From Liolophura sinensis (lineage: Eukaryota; Mollusca; Polyplacophora; Chitonida; Chitonidae): 64,000 bases of DNA. A program made the translations under genes and the position numbers. The DNA lies in the NCBI RefSeq assembly GCF_032854445.1, contig NC_088306.1:23905764-23969763 (forward strand). The letters run 5' to 3'. Below are positions 23,210 to 34,887 of this stretch, piece by piece (within the stretch, counting starts at the first letter, position 1; each line of letters opens with the position of its first letter). The notes below the pieces were generated by a model that did no database searches, was not told the DNA's origin, and saw nothing but the letters and a program-made list of their open reading frames with translations.

Positions 23210-23620
23210 TCAGGTTTACTCCGTACAAAACCGCAGCTAACAAATATGACAGCTTGTAACTTATCCAGTGCTTTGAATCTTGGTAATTCGATGTAATGAA
23301 CACGAGCTACATTGAAAGGACAGGCTTTGTCCATTGATTAATTCCTGGCAATCATTACAGGGACTCGGCTCAGAGGGAAGTCCCGGACGCTGTGAAAAGA
23401 AACGAGAGCCATATCAGAGGCCCTTCGCTCCTCTCCATATCATTGGCAAATTTGGACACGTTCCTCAACGTTGATATTACTGGCATTGCGCTGTTGGGTT
23501 CAAGGTACGATCCACATCCTGACTGATCCCCGCCGACGGTGATTTCGGCGAACGCTACCAGTGATCATCAGAACGCTCAGCATGGAGGCAATTGCCAATA
23601 ACACTCCTTTTTGCTGCCTG
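23210..23620. repeat. Duplicated block W, copy 1
   Basis: Matches 26030-26450 at roughly 60-70% by eye. Best-kept strings: 'GGCTTTGTCCATTGATTAAT' versus 'GGCTTTGTGTATTGATTAGT', 'ATTGGCAAATTTGGACAC' versus 'ATTGGCAAATTTAGACAC', and 'GTACGATCCAC'. On the minus strand the aligned frame is open for ~47 codons with 'VSKFAN' kept in both. On the plus strand the aligned frame 'LANLDT...YDP' ends at the same TGA in both. Which strand, if any, codes is undecided. Confidence 0.6.
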
Positions 23621-23624
23621 GCTT

Positions 23625-25140
23625 CTTTGTTTGACACGGCCCGTTTTTACCAGATTGATTTTCTTCGCCTAAGACATGTAATTTGGGTGTCAGCTTGGGC
23701 GAGCACGTTTTTTGTTCCCATTTAAGCGTGCAATGCTTAACCAAATATGAAAGTTCCATTCTTTGAGTGGATCTTGCTATTTTTTGCGCTCCTGGTTATG
23801 ACTAGCAAAATTTAGGATGAAAAGTTCGATCACAAAGGTGAATGTTGAAAAAAAGAACATCAAGGGTCCTTTGAATGACTTTGATTCATTTGTAGAAAAC
23901 AAAGAACAAACCGCATGGGAGGCTCAACATAAGGCTAGAGTGCAAACTAGTTAAGTAAAATCTTGTCCTGTTTATATGGATTTTTTTTTAAACTATCGCG
24001 GGCATTATGAAATATCATTAAAGAAATACTTCTCTATTTCAATGAACTCTATACACATATTATTTTATCATTAGTTACGCTTGGTGTGGCAAATACACAG
24101 GTTGTAATTAAAATTTCGACTTGCAACAAGCTGGAGGGGGCGGTTTAAACATTCGGAATTTCTTTTATTCACTTTCTAATCCTTGTTTTATTCTGGTGGA
24201 CCTCTTTATTTAGTCGAGGAATTTTTTCGATAAGATGGAAAGTTCGTCTTTCCAAAACGGAGGGGCCAATGGGGTTCAGTGAGGTCATCGACTTAATCCG
24301 CTTTAAGTTCCATTTTGTGAGAGCCTGTGCTACACGTAAACTAACGACAGACTGCGTGAACTTTCGTTAGACTATATGTTCGCTGAACGAAACATCAAAA
24401 GTAAGTCAAATCTTTAGCTACGAAAATGTTCGCCTGCTAAAATTTAGTTCACGTTTATGTAAAACTGTCTCTTGTTCTAAAGTGTCAGTGTCCAGGGTGA
24501 ATATATGCCTCAAAACATACATTCGTATACTAGCCGTCAACCAGTGAGGGCGTTTTAGGTCGAATATCGCAAGGTCAATTCCCAAAACAACGTTAAACAC
24601 AAACCAATGATGTTGGAATGCCACAAGGTGTGTTCTGGACGTATGGGTGAAATCAGTATAGTGTTCCATATTAGTATATAAGATGTCGAAAATAAAATAT
24701 GTATCTCAGTTGCCTTTTGATTCCAAATGTTCATATATCCAACATGGTGACACGATTAATATATCTCCCCTAGCTCCAGGTTATGGGCTTGGGGGCCAAA
24801 TTACGTGTCATGTAATTATAACTTTTATATGTAGAGCTTTAAGATTTGTTTCCTTTTTCGATTCCAAATTTCTATCACTACATATGGTTTGTTAATCATC
24901 AAAAACTTAGCTAGTAATATCTGGACTCGTTTAGTCACTGACATTCGCAAACTCGGATGATGTGTCATTTACGATGTCCAGCAGCAGTGAATAAATGTCC
25001 AGTAAATGGAATGAAACCATAGCGTTTATAGTATATCTTGGGACAATGCTCCGTTTCCCGTCCCAGAACATATATAACTACCAAAAGGTCACCACCTGAA
25101 AAGTGCTCTGACACATCTGTCTTTTTGCGGAATTCTACCA
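23625..25140. other. Unassigned stretch with repeat Q copy
   Basis: At 24522-24615 lies a copy of family Q ending 'ACAACGTTAAACACAAACCA'. Frames at 24418-24669 minus and 24683-24895 plus are short and unrecognised. Nothing else seen. Confidence 0.45.
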
Positions 25141-25141
25141 T

Positions 25142-25426
25142 TTGGATAAAGATCTTTTGGGTCTGAAATCCAACCATTGCACGCTGTTTGCTCATCAGCC
25201 TTCCCTTGGGCATATTTGTTACAGTGTAGCCCAAGAAACAAAGTCTGACGCTGTCTCTTCATGTAGACAACAGGGAACGAATCGCCACTTAGTGGACCTC
25301 GTCAGCATACCTAATCAAAGTGACCCTAATCTCTCTAAAGCGTTAATTTGTTATCAAACACTTAATCTTGCTGGTTTACCAATCCGTCTTGATGTCACCA
25401 GTAAGACGTTCGTGTCAAAGGATTAG
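25142..25426 (+). pseudogene. Possible C-type-lectin-like domain fragment
   Basis: The 94-codon frame contains a CY pair (residues 26-27), a second Cys 14 residues after the first pair (C41), 'DAVSSCRQQG' and 'HLVDLVSIPN'. That order (CY, ~13 residues, C, three residues, G, a few residues, LV, then an S-x-x-N turn) is the usual start of a C-type lectin fold. The canonical Trp near residue 35 is replaced (KSDA). No WxGL or C-terminal cysteine part follows within the frame, so at best this is one exon or a broken remnant. The opposite strand is also open for 89 codons, which weakens the case. Confidence 0.3.
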
Positions 25427-25536
25427 CCTGGATTTCCCTTGGAAAGTGGGAACGGAGGAGGGCAAAGGAGGCCAAAAAGTTAGAAAGAAGACTGTTCCGT
25501 GTTAGTTCTTTGCACTGCTGGTAACTGTCTTACACC

Positions 25537-25600
25537 AACAGCGTCCTGACCAATACGGTCGCTCGGAGTTCAAGCCCAGCTCATGCTGGCTTCCTCTCAT
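25537..25600 (+). repeat. SINE family B head fragment
   Basis: Carries 'CCAATACGGTCGCTCGGAG', 'TTCAAGCCCAGCTCATGCTG' and 'GCTTCCTCTC', then ends abruptly in unrelated A-rich DNA. Confidence 0.7.
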
Positions 25601-25874
25601 TGATAAAATAATTAAAATGAAATGAAAAGCGTCAAAACTGAGCCCAAAACCAATTATGTCACGTCCGTCGACCGCTTTTAGATTTTTTTATTCAGTATTT
25701 TCTCATCTGCTTTACCCGATACGATGTAGCCATCTGTTTTGCGTCCTACGCAGTGAAGAAATACAGATTTCAGACTAACTGTTAGGTTATATAGAACGCA
25801 CACAAACACTGGTCAATATGCATGCATATTAAACTAGAGGCTTAGGGCCCGATATCGTGGACCAATGTGACTTC

Positions 25875-26003
25875 AGGTCATCCTGCGGGTGGCTGTGGAT
25901 TTTCACCGGGCTCTGCCCGGTTCCCCCCACCGTAATGCTGCCTGTTTTCGTATCAGTGAAATATGCTTTACTCAGATTAATAAATAAGTAAATAAATCTC
26001 TTT
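25875..26003 (+). mobile_element. SINE family B 3' fragment
   Basis: Contains 'TTTTCACCGGGCTCTGCCCG', 'CCCCCCACCGTAATGCTG', 'TATCAGTGAAATATGC' and an AAAT-rich end. It lies at the left edge of block W copy 2. Confidence 0.75.
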
Positions 26004-26029
26004 CGCTAATCACACTTGAAATATTTCTA

Positions 26030-26450
26030 ACCGCAGCTTATACAAAGCTTTACAAAAAACATCTTGAATACATTCAGGTTAGACGTATACTTTGTTCCAT
26101 GTCAAGGTGACTTAGTGAAAGGAGTTTCCTCTCCTCATCCAACAACAAGGCTTTGTGTATTGATTAGTTCAGGTTACTTTGCCAGGACCAGAGAGAAATG
26201 TTCAAGAGGCTGTGAAAAAAACGAAACCACAAGAAATTCAGTGGTCTTTTCTCCCTCTTCCAACGTATTGGCAAATTTAGACACATCCTTCCAGCGTAAT
26301 GTTATGGGCCCTACGCCGTATAGTTCAATGTACGATCCACGACTGTACTGATCTGCGTCGATTGGTGATTTTGGTGAACGCCATCAGTGATCGACGGATT
26401 GTTCAACGTATTGGCAATTGACAGAACCACTCCTACTCACCGCTATGGAT
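26030..26450. repeat. Duplicated block W, copy 2
   Basis: Partner of 23210-23620, about 2.8 kb away in the same direction. Here the plus strand is open from 26064 to 26351 (95 codons) and the minus strand is open across the same core, reading 'GSYIELYGVG' and 'KDVSKFANTLEE'. No family recognised on either strand. Confidence 0.6.
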
Positions 26451-26777
26451 CTGTGCCAGAGTATAGCATCTGTGGGTACTCATTTGAGCATTTCTTTTCT
26501 GAGTTATGAACTGATATAACAAAGAAATTTGCATAAATACGTCGTTTAAAAACAAAAGTGAAATGTAGGGATGTAGATTTTCAGTGTATATTTAGACAAT
26601 GTATATTATTTACTGACGTCGCAGCGACAACCTATCGCCTTCAACAGAGTAAGGTGTTAAACAAAAAGAATTCCTATTTATATTGAAGTTACATACAGAA
26701 CAAAGTGACAAACCAGTGTGTACAAGTTTCATGGTGAACACCGTGCACGTTGACGGTTGAAGTATAGAATGGGTATA

Positions 26778-26871
26778 TACAATTTTAAACAATGAGACAA
26801 CTGGAACTGGAGCTGGTACCAAATTCCGTCACTATATACCAGCTCCAGTTGTCTCATTGTTTTAAATTGTA
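26778..26871. repeat. Imperfect foldback, 35-41 bp arms
   Basis: Left arm 26778-26818 and right arm 26837-26871 are reverse complements ('CAATGAGACAACTGG...AGCTGGTA'), apart from a six-base duplication 'AACTGG' in the left arm and one small shift in the T/A run. The spacer is 18 bases. A transcript would form a stable hairpin. Confidence 0.8.
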
Positions 26872-26961
26872 TTCAGCATTTTTTTTTCGTTTATAAAACG
26901 TTTTCTGTTGCTGTTTATAAACGCATCCTGGTGTTCATTCATAAAACGGTGTTTATCGATT

Positions 26962-27215
26962 TATTACTTTAAGTGGTGTTTGCATGTTCGCCTTTCCAAA
27001 GTGTGCGGTATGTATTCGAAGCCAGCATTATGGTGAGAGAAAACTGGGCAGAGTCCGGGAGAATTCCACACCCATCTACATGTCCCTGTCAGATCTCCAC
27101 ACGTGCATGTACGGGGGTGGGGTGGTCGGGGGGCAGCATGAGCTGGATTTCAACTCACAACGACCGCATTAATGAAAGGCCCATGAGTCTTTGTGATGCT
27201 CCACTGCGTTATATG
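26962..27215 (-). mobile_element. SINE family B copy, minus strand, diverged
   Basis: Plus-strand order 'CCAGCATTATGGTGAGAG', 'AACTGGGCAGAGTCCGG', 'CATCTACATGTCCCTGTCAG', 'CAGCATGAGCTGGATTTCAA', 'CAACGACCGCATTAATGAAAG' (in part) corresponds to the reverse complement of family B, with a G-rich insertion near 27115-27137. Two overlapping plus-strand open frames are SINE-derived. Confidence 0.8.
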
Positions 27216-27264
27216 TCTGACGCTTAATCTACCACAATTTGCTGGATTGTAAGGATTGTTCCTG

Positions 27265-27450
27265 CCCAACTTTACAGTATTTCAAAGTCACGGGACATAA
27301 CACACCTCGTAGTCATTGGCCTGTTCCCATAAGATGAACATCAAACCATTGCAGCGCTTCAGTTGCCGATTCTAAGGTGTTAGGTGTGACCAACCTGCGG
27401 ATCGAGCCCCGGACGTCCGCTCACGAGGCGAACGTTCTTAGAGTGCAATC
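27265..27450 (-). mobile_element. SINE of another tRNA-derived family (family D), minus strand
   Basis: On the minus strand the head reads 'AACGTTCGCCTCGTGAGCGG' then 'CCGGGGCTCGATCCGC', a typical tRNA-like box A/box B arrangement. Then come 'TGCAATGGTTTGATGTTC', 'CTTATGGGAACAGGCCAATG' and 'GTCCCGTGACTTTGAAATAC'. It is clearly distinct from families A and B. Only one copy seen in the window. Confidence 0.7.
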
Positions 27451-27454
27451 TGAC

Positions 27455-30400
27455 AGATAGGTGATTGTGAATCATTGATGATGCCGTCACACATATATTT
27501 GTAAACATATAAACTAAAACTGCTAAACTAATTACATACACCTATTTACTTTGACATCACTTACAGTCTGTCGAGTAGAAATATTAATTCTACAATTAAT
27601 AGAAACAAAAATGCAGAAAATAAGTATATGTTTTTACTTCGCGCTATCAATTACCACAGGTGAATAATAACATAGTCTATGTTCTTTTTTCTTTTTGCTA
27701 AATGTGCTTTATTTGGAAGCCTAATCACTGCCTGATCCTATTCTACTGGAAATCAGGCAAACTTTTAGAGAGATTGAAACCAAAAGTGTCGCAAACGTTA
27801 AGCAGACAACATTTGACCAATGGGACAAAATAAGGATTATTCTTATTCAAATGTGACTCGAAAAAGTCATCAAAGATCTGTTTAAGAATGGCATAATATA
27901 CCACATTTCTGGCAGACTACATTGCATGTTTTCTTGTTCTAAATCCTGTATTGATCATTCATCAGAAATATGGGAAATTATGAGAAAAAAAATAGAAAAG
28001 AATGAATGCTGAACGACAAGATCTGACTTTAGTAGTCAAAGATTTGCATGCTTAAATTGTAATTTAAAACATGTTCCCTGAAGCTGACATCCGAGTTTAT
28101 AGGTTTTCTACACAGAAAATTAATTCCAGTTGGAAAAAAATGTGAGTTCTCAAATACAGCACCTGGATCTGAGACCAGAGAATGATTGGCAATGGACTCA
28201 CACTGAGACACGTTAATCAGGTGGTCAGAATGACCCTTCACCAAATCACCATGAGATGAGATCAGTGAAGATGTGGGGTCATACGTACAGCAGCGCGCTT
28301 GGAATCTGGAATCTCTAAATGATTTAGTGAGGCGAGAAAACTCTTCTGATTTTCACACTACGAAGATGTTGCGAGATGTTTCTTTAATTTTTTTCATACA
28401 ACTGATTTGTTACAAACACCATCTCTCATTTTCTCCATGCTAATTTGTTGCAAACAGTTCAACCGATTTACACCATTGGTTACAAACCTTTCCTCACATT
28501 TCCACACCACTGACTGTGTAATTACAAACATAAATGTAGCTGCTGAAGCAGAGATGCCGGGCTTGAAGTAGGTATTGAAGGCTTATCCAGCGTCACCTCC
28601 ATTTAACTGAATGGTGTCTTTATGCATTGAGATATAATCAACTTGGCCATCAATACATTGTACGTACGCTATACAGCATGTACTTGCAATTATGCCAAAA
28701 ATGTAGAAAAAATGAATTTTTTGGTCACATGAAATTTTCACCCAATAGAAGATTATCCAACTTTCAACCGAGAAAGTACTCATGAGCAAACTGAAGATAC
28801 ACAGGCTTTGAGCAACTGCAGCTTCACTTCCAGATCAATGGCCCCAGCCGTTCTGGAAAAGAAGACTTTTTTCGATTCGTACAAATGCTCATGTTTATGG
28901 ATCCATTTTCGCAGAATATTGTGTGTTGAAGATCACATGTCTTAGATCAAGAAAAATGTTTTTTAGTAAATTGCCAAATGTCGGTTGTTCGCGTCGGTTT
29001 TACTTTGGTTTTGTCCGTTGATAAAACTGACCTCCACCTTATAAGTGAAAAATATTTGAGCATAGCATTAAACAATTAAAAGAATAAACCTATGTCAATT
29101 CAAACCGCTTCGACGCTTCGCGAATGGGAAGGTCCTTCATACCACAGTAGTATCTTTGGCGACTGTTGAACCGTGTGGAGGGAAGCTAGGCTTTGGTAGA
29201 ACATTCTATTATTTTATATTGCGCCTGTAACTGGTCACATCAGGATTCCATGGCATTCCCTTTACTGCAGACGGCGTGGTCTATTTGGTAGATTCTTCCG
29301 TTCTCGTCAATTGTCGGGACTTTGTAACAATGACAGTTTATCGACGCTCGTGTGGCTGTCTAACGTTGGTTGGACTTGTCCTCTACCAGTATGTTGTGCA
29401 TCTGTATAAAATTGGCATATGGGAAAGTTCGTCATGCAGTAACTTGCCATTGTCTGTGATTTACGCCGGGCACCAGCATTTCATCCACCGATGAATTTAA
29501 TCGCCATCGTAAGCCTCTAAATGAAAATTTCTTAAATATGGTGTAAATCAACAACTAAATAAATAAACTGATAAATATGTTAATAAATAAAATGCCTGCT
29601 GCCCATAAGTTCTACGTTGTGTTTACTCTTTGTCTTACTTGGGTATGCGGGATGGCCATATCATTATAAACCATCGAATCATACGCAAATTTTTGTTTAA
29701 CCTGTCAATAGAATTATCTACTATAGTTGTCAAAATTGGATGAGTATTTCCCGAGAAATCGCCAAATTAAAACAGACAGTGTGCGTTGGCTGACCACAGC
29801 TCAGGGGTGATGTAAAAACTTTAGCTGCACATTGGCAGAAATCTGACCGCTTTGTCATTTATGGATAATGATGCATGCTTGCATGAAATTGCAACGTATG
29901 CTGAGAGTGTATTTAAGCCAACCAATTGCAGACAGCCATAAATATAGTGGACAAGGCAAAACAACACATGTATGTGGCTTTCAACGCCCAGATCTATCTC
30001 CTGAGCGCGATATATCAGTGTAGGAAATAAAGCAATAAAAAGTCATCGCCATGTTTTGCTTCTTCTGGGTATAACAGGGTTATCCATCTTTCTGTTTTCC
30101 CGATATCCCCATACTCGCAGAGTTGTTAACTTCCCAATACCTCGGGTTCATCTGTCCCATTTATTCTCAGTCCTCCGGTCAGTGGTCATTGACAAATGTA
30201 TCTTTTCCCTGACCGATATTCAAAGTGAGTCAGCGATGGACTCTCCTGAGGGTATATCCGTGGTTTATGAGAGCGAGAGGGGACAAAGGTTAACAAAACC
30301 ATTTACACCCCCAGTCCAGCGATAATAAGCCGTGCCTTGTGTATCAAGGTTGTCTGGCCAATCTCAAAACGAAGGGATATCTTGTAATCTTTCATACAGA

Positions 30401-31065
30401 CGCCAAATTCCATGCGCAGCTGCGTGTGTGGTGATTCCATTCAATCCGGTTTAAACATTACAGCATTTTTAAAAGTTCATAGCATGATCACTTTAGCGGA
30501 GTTCTGGGAAAAAATAAATTTTAATCCCAAAATTCGAACAAGAGCATTTTAATTAAGTTGTGAAGTTTGACGTGACATTAAGTGAGTTTTGTGGATTTCT
30601 TTCTCAACACAGAGTTTGTGCCATGGCATGAAGTTGGCGAATTGTTGAGCCACTAGATTTTTCTATTGAAGCAAGAAGACATGTATAAATGGCTGGTTAT
30701 ATTGTTGTATTTGCTCAACGTTTTTGTCACTCCATACAGTCATTTCCATATGTATTGAGAATAAATTAATGACGTAAAAAGTAAAAAAAAATCACGCCAC
30801 AGAATTTTTTGTTTCCTTCAGAAATCCAATTCCAGAGAGTAGATTTGTTGAACATCACAGAGTGAACACTCCAATAATTGTGAAACCAATCGTCAAATTG
30901 GCGGATTAGTGTCGAGAGCAGGCCTTGACATAGCTCTTATATTTCATGTACCTGGCTTCAAGATGTATGTAGACACATATTCAAATCAGGACTCTTACAC
31001 AAGACATTCTTGACTCTCCGAGAATCTGCATCACTCACTTTTGATAACACAGTCAATTTGCAAGA
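27455..31065. other. Long unassigned stretch
   Basis: Near 28370-28510 the phrase 'TTGTTACAAAC'/'TTGCAAACAG'/'GGTTACAAACC' recurs three times. A minus-strand frame (28583-28789) is hydrophobic at its start but not recognised. Parts at 30540-31060 may be the left flank of block V copy 1, e.g. 'CGTCAAATTGGCGGATTAGT' versus 'GCCAAATTGGTGGATAACGT' near 36590. Nothing firm. Confidence 0.4.
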
Positions 31066-31070
31066 TGAAA

Positions 31071-32278
31071 TTACTGGGCCATCAGTTCATCTCGGATGTA
31101 ATTCAAGTTGACATCAACAATACTTTCAAACTCTTGGCAAGACAAGCTAAATGCAGTGTTGAATGTTTCCAGTCAACTTAAAGTAGCATTTCAGCCGAAA
31201 GCTTAATAGTTGAAGAAGATAGTTTATTTAAAGTCTTGCAGAATGCAGTTGGCAAAGGAAGTCTCCTTGTAAACTTCAAGAACATAGAGACAGATAAATG
31301 ACCATAGCCTTCGTTTACCAGATTCTTTCACATCACCGATTCCAAGAACAATACAGCCTCTGGAAACAGTGTAAATCTGTATTCTGAACATTTACCAATC
31401 TAAATCCATTAATTCCACAAGCCTTACACATCAGGTACAACTCAGCACGGATGTTTAAAGGCAGGAACCTCCATTTCTAACTCCAAAAGTGCTTACAAAG
31501 TTCATCCAGATCTTCTTTAAAATGATTGCACATTCAAAATACCCAACTCATCCAGCCTGCAGTTAATAACTATTGTTTCAACTTCTTAACTCACTTTGTG
31601 TTTTAGAATCACATGGACAGCTTTCAATTAGCATTTTATAGAAACCATTTTTTTCTGTATCAAGCATTCTTATGCGAAACACGATAGCTCTAACGAAGCA
31701 ACCAAAAACTGTATACTTATCACCACCAGCACTAAAAGGAAGGAATGGTCACATCTCATTATAGTTAGGCCGAAGAATAGTAAGTGTGAAGAAAATCATC
31801 GGTCACTTTGCAAGGAATCGCCATTGGATGATATGAATCAAGATGATGATTTTAAGTCTGGTGGAGCAAGACGAAGAAAAGGAAGAATATGTCCAAAATT
31901 TGCTAATTTCCAAACCCGTTAATCACATGGGGAAGACCGAAAGGACGTCCAATTTTTCCACCCTGCACTGACCGGTATCAATCATGGAACAAGACGTGAA
32001 AGTATGAGTTGTGTCCGCTAAACCGTTCCAACATGCACTATCAAGACTATCAGCAATAGAATGATAACAATTTGGTGTTTATCTTCATTTAAGTCAATAC
32101 ATGTTCACACTGAAAGTCGACAGCGAATGTGGCGCCATTTCTGGAAACCATCGTTTGCAGAAGAACACTGGCATTCCATCACTATGACGTTCAAGTCCGT
32201 GCATAGCACAAAGGGAAGTTTACTAGTCACCTTTTCGAAAATCCATTCAACCAAGTCTCTATCCAGGATGGATTCAAC
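31071..32278 (-). pseudogene. Broken minus-strand coding relic including block V copy 1
   Basis: Read on the minus strand, several open segments follow one another with stops or frame changes between them: 32278-32105 (57 codons, 'VEWIFEKVTSKLPFVLC', 'VIVMECQCSS'), 31748-31578 (56 codons, 'GGDKYTVFGCFVRAIVF'), 31473-31333 (46 codons, 'LNIRAELYLMCKACG') and, in another frame, 31391-31224 (55 codons, 'RRLWSFICLYVLEVYKE'), then a last one ending 'NLNYIRDELMAQ' with a stop at 31073-31071. The composition looks protein-like, but I do not recognise a family. The last part is repeated, more worn, at 33575-33735 and 36755-37000. Introns rather than breaks are possible. Confidence 0.35.
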
Positions 32279-32603
32279 TCATCGTAATAAAAATACGTCA
32301 GATGTCTAAAGTCATGATGGATTTTTTTTTCTTACGGATGCTATTTAAATCCACTATGTAGGTAGATGACCTGATTCATCAGAGCTCCGCTCTGTCGACT
32401 TTTCTTCCTTACCGCCCTAGTTTATTCATCAGAGGGCATGTTTATAGTTGTGGAATTAAGCCAATAAAATACAAGACGGCCTTCAAGTTTTTTCCAGTGC
32501 ACCCGAATTATGTCCTTTCTTGATTTAATGACAAAATCGTATCACTATCTAATTAGAAAATAATATCTGTATGACAGGGTCAATCATTCTGCATTATTTT
32601 AAA

Positions 32604-32940
32604 CGCTTCGGTGACCTAATGGTTAGAGCGTCAGCCTCGAAATCGGAAGACCCAAGATCAAACCCGGGTCTGAGGAGACCAAAAATTGTATTTGTTGCTG
32701 CATGGCTTAGAACTCAAAATCAAGGAAACAGCATTGGTTGGCCCGGTGTTAGTACAATGTGACTGGGTGGGTGTCATGCCAGGTGTCGTCGGCATGATAC
32801 TTCGTCGGCAGTGACAGCAGCACTTTGGAGGCATGGACTTGTCAAAGTATATGTACACACACATAATGACTTCTTGTCGTCATATGACTGAAAAATTGTT
32901 AAGTGCGACACTAAACCCCAAACATTCATTCATTCATTCT
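32604..32940 (+). mobile_element. SINE family A, full-length copy
   Basis: tRNA-like head with box A 'TGACCTAATGGTTAGAG' and box B 'GATCAAACCCGGGTC', then 'TTGTATTTGTTGCTGCATGG', 'GGTGTTAGTACAATGTGACTG', 'TCGGCATGATACTTCG', 'ATGTACACACACATAATGAC' and 'CGACACTAAACCCCAAAC', followed by (CATT)n. Two short open frames in this interval are SINE-derived. Confidence 0.9.
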
Positions 32941-33574
32941 ACTTTATTTTGGTATTTTTAGAGGTAAATATTTGACTCTCGGAGGGGGGCGTTCGTCGAA
33001 ACCACCAGCGGCTCAGATCAATCGGCTCGTTGATGTTTAACAGAGCCTTGCCACCAAATGCGAATAACATCCATTTGTGGAAATGTATTCCATCTTAATC
33101 CGATACAAGAGAAAATAGCTTTCTTCTTCTTTCATTGTCGTTAAGCCTTCCAGGTTTTCCTTTTTGATCGGTTGTTGTACACCGTAGCGCCTTGGGCCGA
33201 AGACTACGAGAAGGCACGGGAAAGTCGTAATTTGCAAACGAAAAGTTTACACACAGAAAAAATCCAAAACTGACACGCGCATGCAAGATTAGATACTCAT
33301 GGTGTTTAAGCCCAATTTAAAGTTGATAATTTTCATGTGTTTAATTCTATTCAAAACTTTGAAATAAATAAATGCAGCTTTCAATGAGTGACAGATGATA
33401 ACGACTTTGTGTTTTGTCGTCTTGTTCTCAATTGAAACATTAGCACGGTTTGTTTTATAACATCTTGCAAAGTGGAGTTTGTTTCAGCATCACAAATTGC
33501 TGATTTTAATAACAGTGCGAAACGTGAATCAACTTCGCCTACTTTTGAGCCAAACAGCTAATCTGTATGATCAT

Positions 33575-33735
33575 TTATTGCGCCATCAATTCATTCCCGA
33601 TGTGATTCGTGCTGACACAGGCAATCCTGGACAGACTCGATAAATACGGTGTTATATGTCAGCAACTAACATCTATCATTTCTGTGGAATATTTTGCAGT
33701 TTAGTAACTGCCTGATGGGAAAGACTTGCGTAACA
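33575..33735 (-). repeat. Duplicated block V, copy 2
   Basis: Aligns with 31071-31200 and 36755-36900. On the minus strand it keeps 'NTVFIESVQDC' where copy 3 has 'NTVFGESDQS' and copy 1 'NTAFSLSCQE'. Stops interrupt the rest, so this copy is decayed. Confidence 0.5.
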
Positions 33736-33968
33736 TCACGCGATGAAAGGAAGAGGACAACCCATTCATTCATTGGGAATTATAGGCCTTTGACCGTTCA
33801 GGAGATGATAATTCCTGTGATAATTTCACTCCGATGAAAATTTCGAGTAAAAATTCAAATGACCCCTGGCGTCATCTTAGTGTGTAATTTTTAATAAGTC
33901 GAAACTGCAACACATCTGCCATGGTTAAACTATAGTTTTATCCCGGGTCTCTCGACTTCGACACTTTC

Positions 33969-34198
33969 CATTACATTCTCTCACAGTCGGTATTTATCGA
34001 TAACACAAAAAGCTGTGAGGAAAAAAGCGGTATGGTTTTTCGCTATCGATAGTAGTTACTCTCTTAATTCATAATGATAATTCATAAAAACATTATGAAT
34101 TAAGAGAGTAACTACTATCGATAGCGAAAAACCATACCGCTTTTTTCCTCACAGCTTTTTGTGTTATCGATAAATACCGACTGTGAGAGAATGTAATG
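33969..34198. repeat. Perfect 108-bp inverted repeat with 14-base loop
   Basis: 33969-34076 is the exact reverse complement of 34091-34198; I checked the arms in ten-base blocks along most of their length and found no mismatch. The loop is 34077-34090. Each arm holds two TATCGATA octamers (33995, 34044 and mirrored at 34116, 34165), the DRE motif bound by DREF/ZBED-type factors in insects. Perfect arms mean recent origin, gene conversion or copying from a hairpin. No target duplication is evident. Confidence 0.9.
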
Positions 34199-34887
34199 AC
34201 ATTTACAACGTTAAAGGTGTCTTTTTATACGAAAGGCTTTAGCATATCCTTTAAAATGCACTCTTACGTGATTTCAAGTGTCACTGTTGTTGTCAAGTTA
34301 CTGTGTTAGCATGAAGTATTTAGAACGATAAGGACATGTGGGGACTTCATTGAAGATTGACAATGGACATTCCAACCACATGCTGGAGCCCCGAGGGAAC
34401 AAAAGCATGCTCGAATAACGAAAGTACATGCTGAACAATCGACAAATTGAGTGAATTGAGAAAGACGAATTAATTGTACACTCACGAAGCAGACAACTGT
34501 CAAACGGCCACCGCGTATGCGCGGAAGCGTGTTGATTAGAGATTTTTAAATGGTCGTTTCTGAAACGGATATTTCTTCAGCAGACCACCCCAATCGTACA
34601 CATGTGAAGCCGTCAATAGGGAATCACACATATACGAAGTAGGCTACTGTAGAACAACCCAGCTGAAGCCGACGATTGCAAAACTGGACCTTGTGATCAA
34701 AGCACTTGACTCCATTCCCCGCAGTGAAACAATTCGAAAGGTTCCTCAATCTGTATCAGTATTTTCAGATACTAGTACACCGTAAGTGCTTCTCGTATAG
34801 TAGCTTACTCTACTTTACTTTCCCTTTGGCCAATATTATCCCACAAACAACTTATTAATGGAGTTCGTCTTTACAGTTCTGCATTCA

